From Isochrysis galbana (lineage: Eukaryota > Haptophyta > Isochrysidales > Isochrysidaceae), in assembly GCA_018136815.1 (NCBI GenBank), contig CM030938.1, forward strand, positions 5,356,749 through 5,420,748: a stretch of DNA of 64,000 nt. Direction: 5' to 3'. The translations under genes and the position numbers were made by a program. Below, in pieces: positions 63,199 to 64,000 of this stretch. Position 1 is the stretch's first letter. Each line of letters opens with the position of its first letter. Under the pieces are notes generated by a model. That model saw only the letters and a program-made list of their open reading frames with translations, was not told the origin of the DNA and ran no database searches.

Positions 63199-64000
63199 AT
63201 GGTGCGCCCCTGCCCCTTCCTCCTCCTTGCCACCCCCCCCTTGCCTTCCCGCCTCTGGCTCTCAATTGTGGCGCGGATCAGTCAGAGCAGCACGCCACCC
63301 GCCGCCTCACCTGCGCCCGCCTTCTTCCACATCAGCCTCGCTCTCTCTGGTGCTGCTCTCAACGCTCTGGCGCTCACCCGCCCCTTGCTCTCCCCCCCCA
63401 ATTCTTCCTGTTTCCTTTCGCAGCGTGAGGTCATCACTATCCACCTCGGCCAAGGCGGCGTCCAGACCGGCAACGCCTGCTGGGAGCTCTTCTGCCTCGA
63501 GCACGGCATCCAGCCCGATGGCCAGATGCCGTCGGACAAGACGATTGGCGGTGGCGATGATGCGTTCAACACCTTCTTCTCCGAGACTGGCTCGGGCAAG
63601 CACGTGCCTCGCACCGTCTTCGTCGACCTGGAGCCGACTGTGATCGACGAGGTTCGCACTGGCACCTACCGCCAGCTCTACCACCCCGAGCAGCTCATCT
63701 CTGGCAAGGAGGACGCGGCCAACAACTACGCCCGCGGCCACTACACCGTTGGCAAGGAGATTGTTGACCTGGTGCTCGACCGCATCCGCAAGCTGGCGGA
63801 CAACTGCACTGGCCTGCAGGGTTTCTTCGCGTTCAACGCCATTGGCGGTGGCACTGGCTCCGGTCTCGGCGCACTCCTCCTCGAGCGCCTCTCGGTTGAC
63901 TACGGGCGCAAGTCGAAGTTGTCGTTCACCATTTACCCGGCTCCGCAGGTTTCGACCGCGGTTGTCGAGCCGTACAACTGCGTGCTTTCGACGCACACGC
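63199..64000 (+). CDS. TUBA: Alpha-tubulin, copy 2 (cut by window end)
   Basis: Exon 1 codes only the start codon (ATG 63199-63201, donor GTGCGC). The intron is 63202-63423 (TTTCGCAG). Exon 2 starts [20 protein letters not shown] and runs open to the window end, giving 193 residues. Lys40 ([12 protein letters not shown]), the GGGTGSG nucleotide loop and SVDYGRKSK are present. Compared with copy 1 the visible coding differences are mostly silent, with one clear replacement (KSKLSF here, KSKVSF in copy 1). A G/C homopolymer tract lies directly upstream. Confidence 0.95.
   Translation, partial: MVRPCPFLLLATPPLPSRLWLSIVARISQSSTPPAASPAPAFFHISLALSGAALNALALTRPLLSPPNSSCFLSQREVITIHLGQGGVQTGNACWELFCLEHGIQPDGQMPSDKTIGGGDDAFNTFFSETGSGKHVPRTVFVDLEPTVIDEVRTGTYRQLYHPEQLISGKEDAANNYARGHYTVGKEIVDLVLDRIRKLADNCTGLQGFFAFNAIGGGTGSGLGALLLERLSVDYGRKSKLSFTIYPAPQVSTAVVEPYNCVLSTHT

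Noticed and set aside
62646-63428. Gly/Pro-rich ORFs before alpha-tubulin 2
   Set aside because: They are translations of G- and C-homopolymers.

Overview
The window is nuclear DNA of a GC-rich unicellular eukaryote, most likely a microalga. Genes are split by many short introns of about 100-330 bp. Donors are mostly GTGCG, GTGAG or GTGCA, and one intron is GC-AG. The proteins are clearly eukaryotic (Pelota, alpha-tubulin, a mitochondrial-type DEAD-box helicase, RidA with a targeting peptide, HMG-box and histone-fold domains). GTGCG-rich donors and compact genes resemble published haptophyte genomes, but the lineage cannot be proved from this sequence. Two 100-N gaps (19590-19689 and 44690-44789) show that this is a scaffolded assembly.

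Host genes in order: an ankyrin-SAM protein (341-3533, +, 5' end missing); a Methyltransf_16-type methyltransferase (4889-5689, -); a methylthioribose-kinase-like protein (12602-14131, -); an unrecognised 291-aa protein (15294-16169, -); phosphoglycerate kinase with ten exons (25195-27851, +); a Tudor-knot plus DUF3598-like protein (32274-33787, -); Pelota/Dom34 (37402-39122, -); alpha-tubulin copy 1 (44790-46075, +, start lost in a gap); RidA (50847-52280, -) head to head with a DEAD-box helicase (52736-55329, +); an HMG-box plus POLE3/DPB4-like histone-fold protein (58162-60386, -); and alpha-tubulin copy 2 (63199 onward, +, cut by the window end). I rebuilt the exon chains of the multi-exon genes from splice sites, reading phase and family alignment, so most models extend beyond any single open frame.

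The space between genes is a graveyard of mobile DNA. It holds Ty3/gypsy chromovirus pieces (a chromodomain end plus several leader and gag-head copies), a truncated Copia reverse transcriptase-RNase H block inserted in an intron-bearing piggyBac-like transposase, an inverted copy of the Copia RNase H end fused to a broken DDE_1 transposase, and a repeated LTR-like unit of about 960 bp that carries a short ORF. Small dispersed families are also present: a hairpin-ended MITE, an ORF-head family starting MERA behind a palindromic AAACTAT/ATAGTTT box, a 172-bp satellite and several minisatellites.

The observations that most deserve follow-up are the HMG-box/POLE3 fusion with an apparent 1-nt frameshift, the MERA element family, the MITE family with a possible 1-kb member, the Tudor/DUF3598 fusion, and the two near-identical alpha-tubulin genes 18.7 kb apart.
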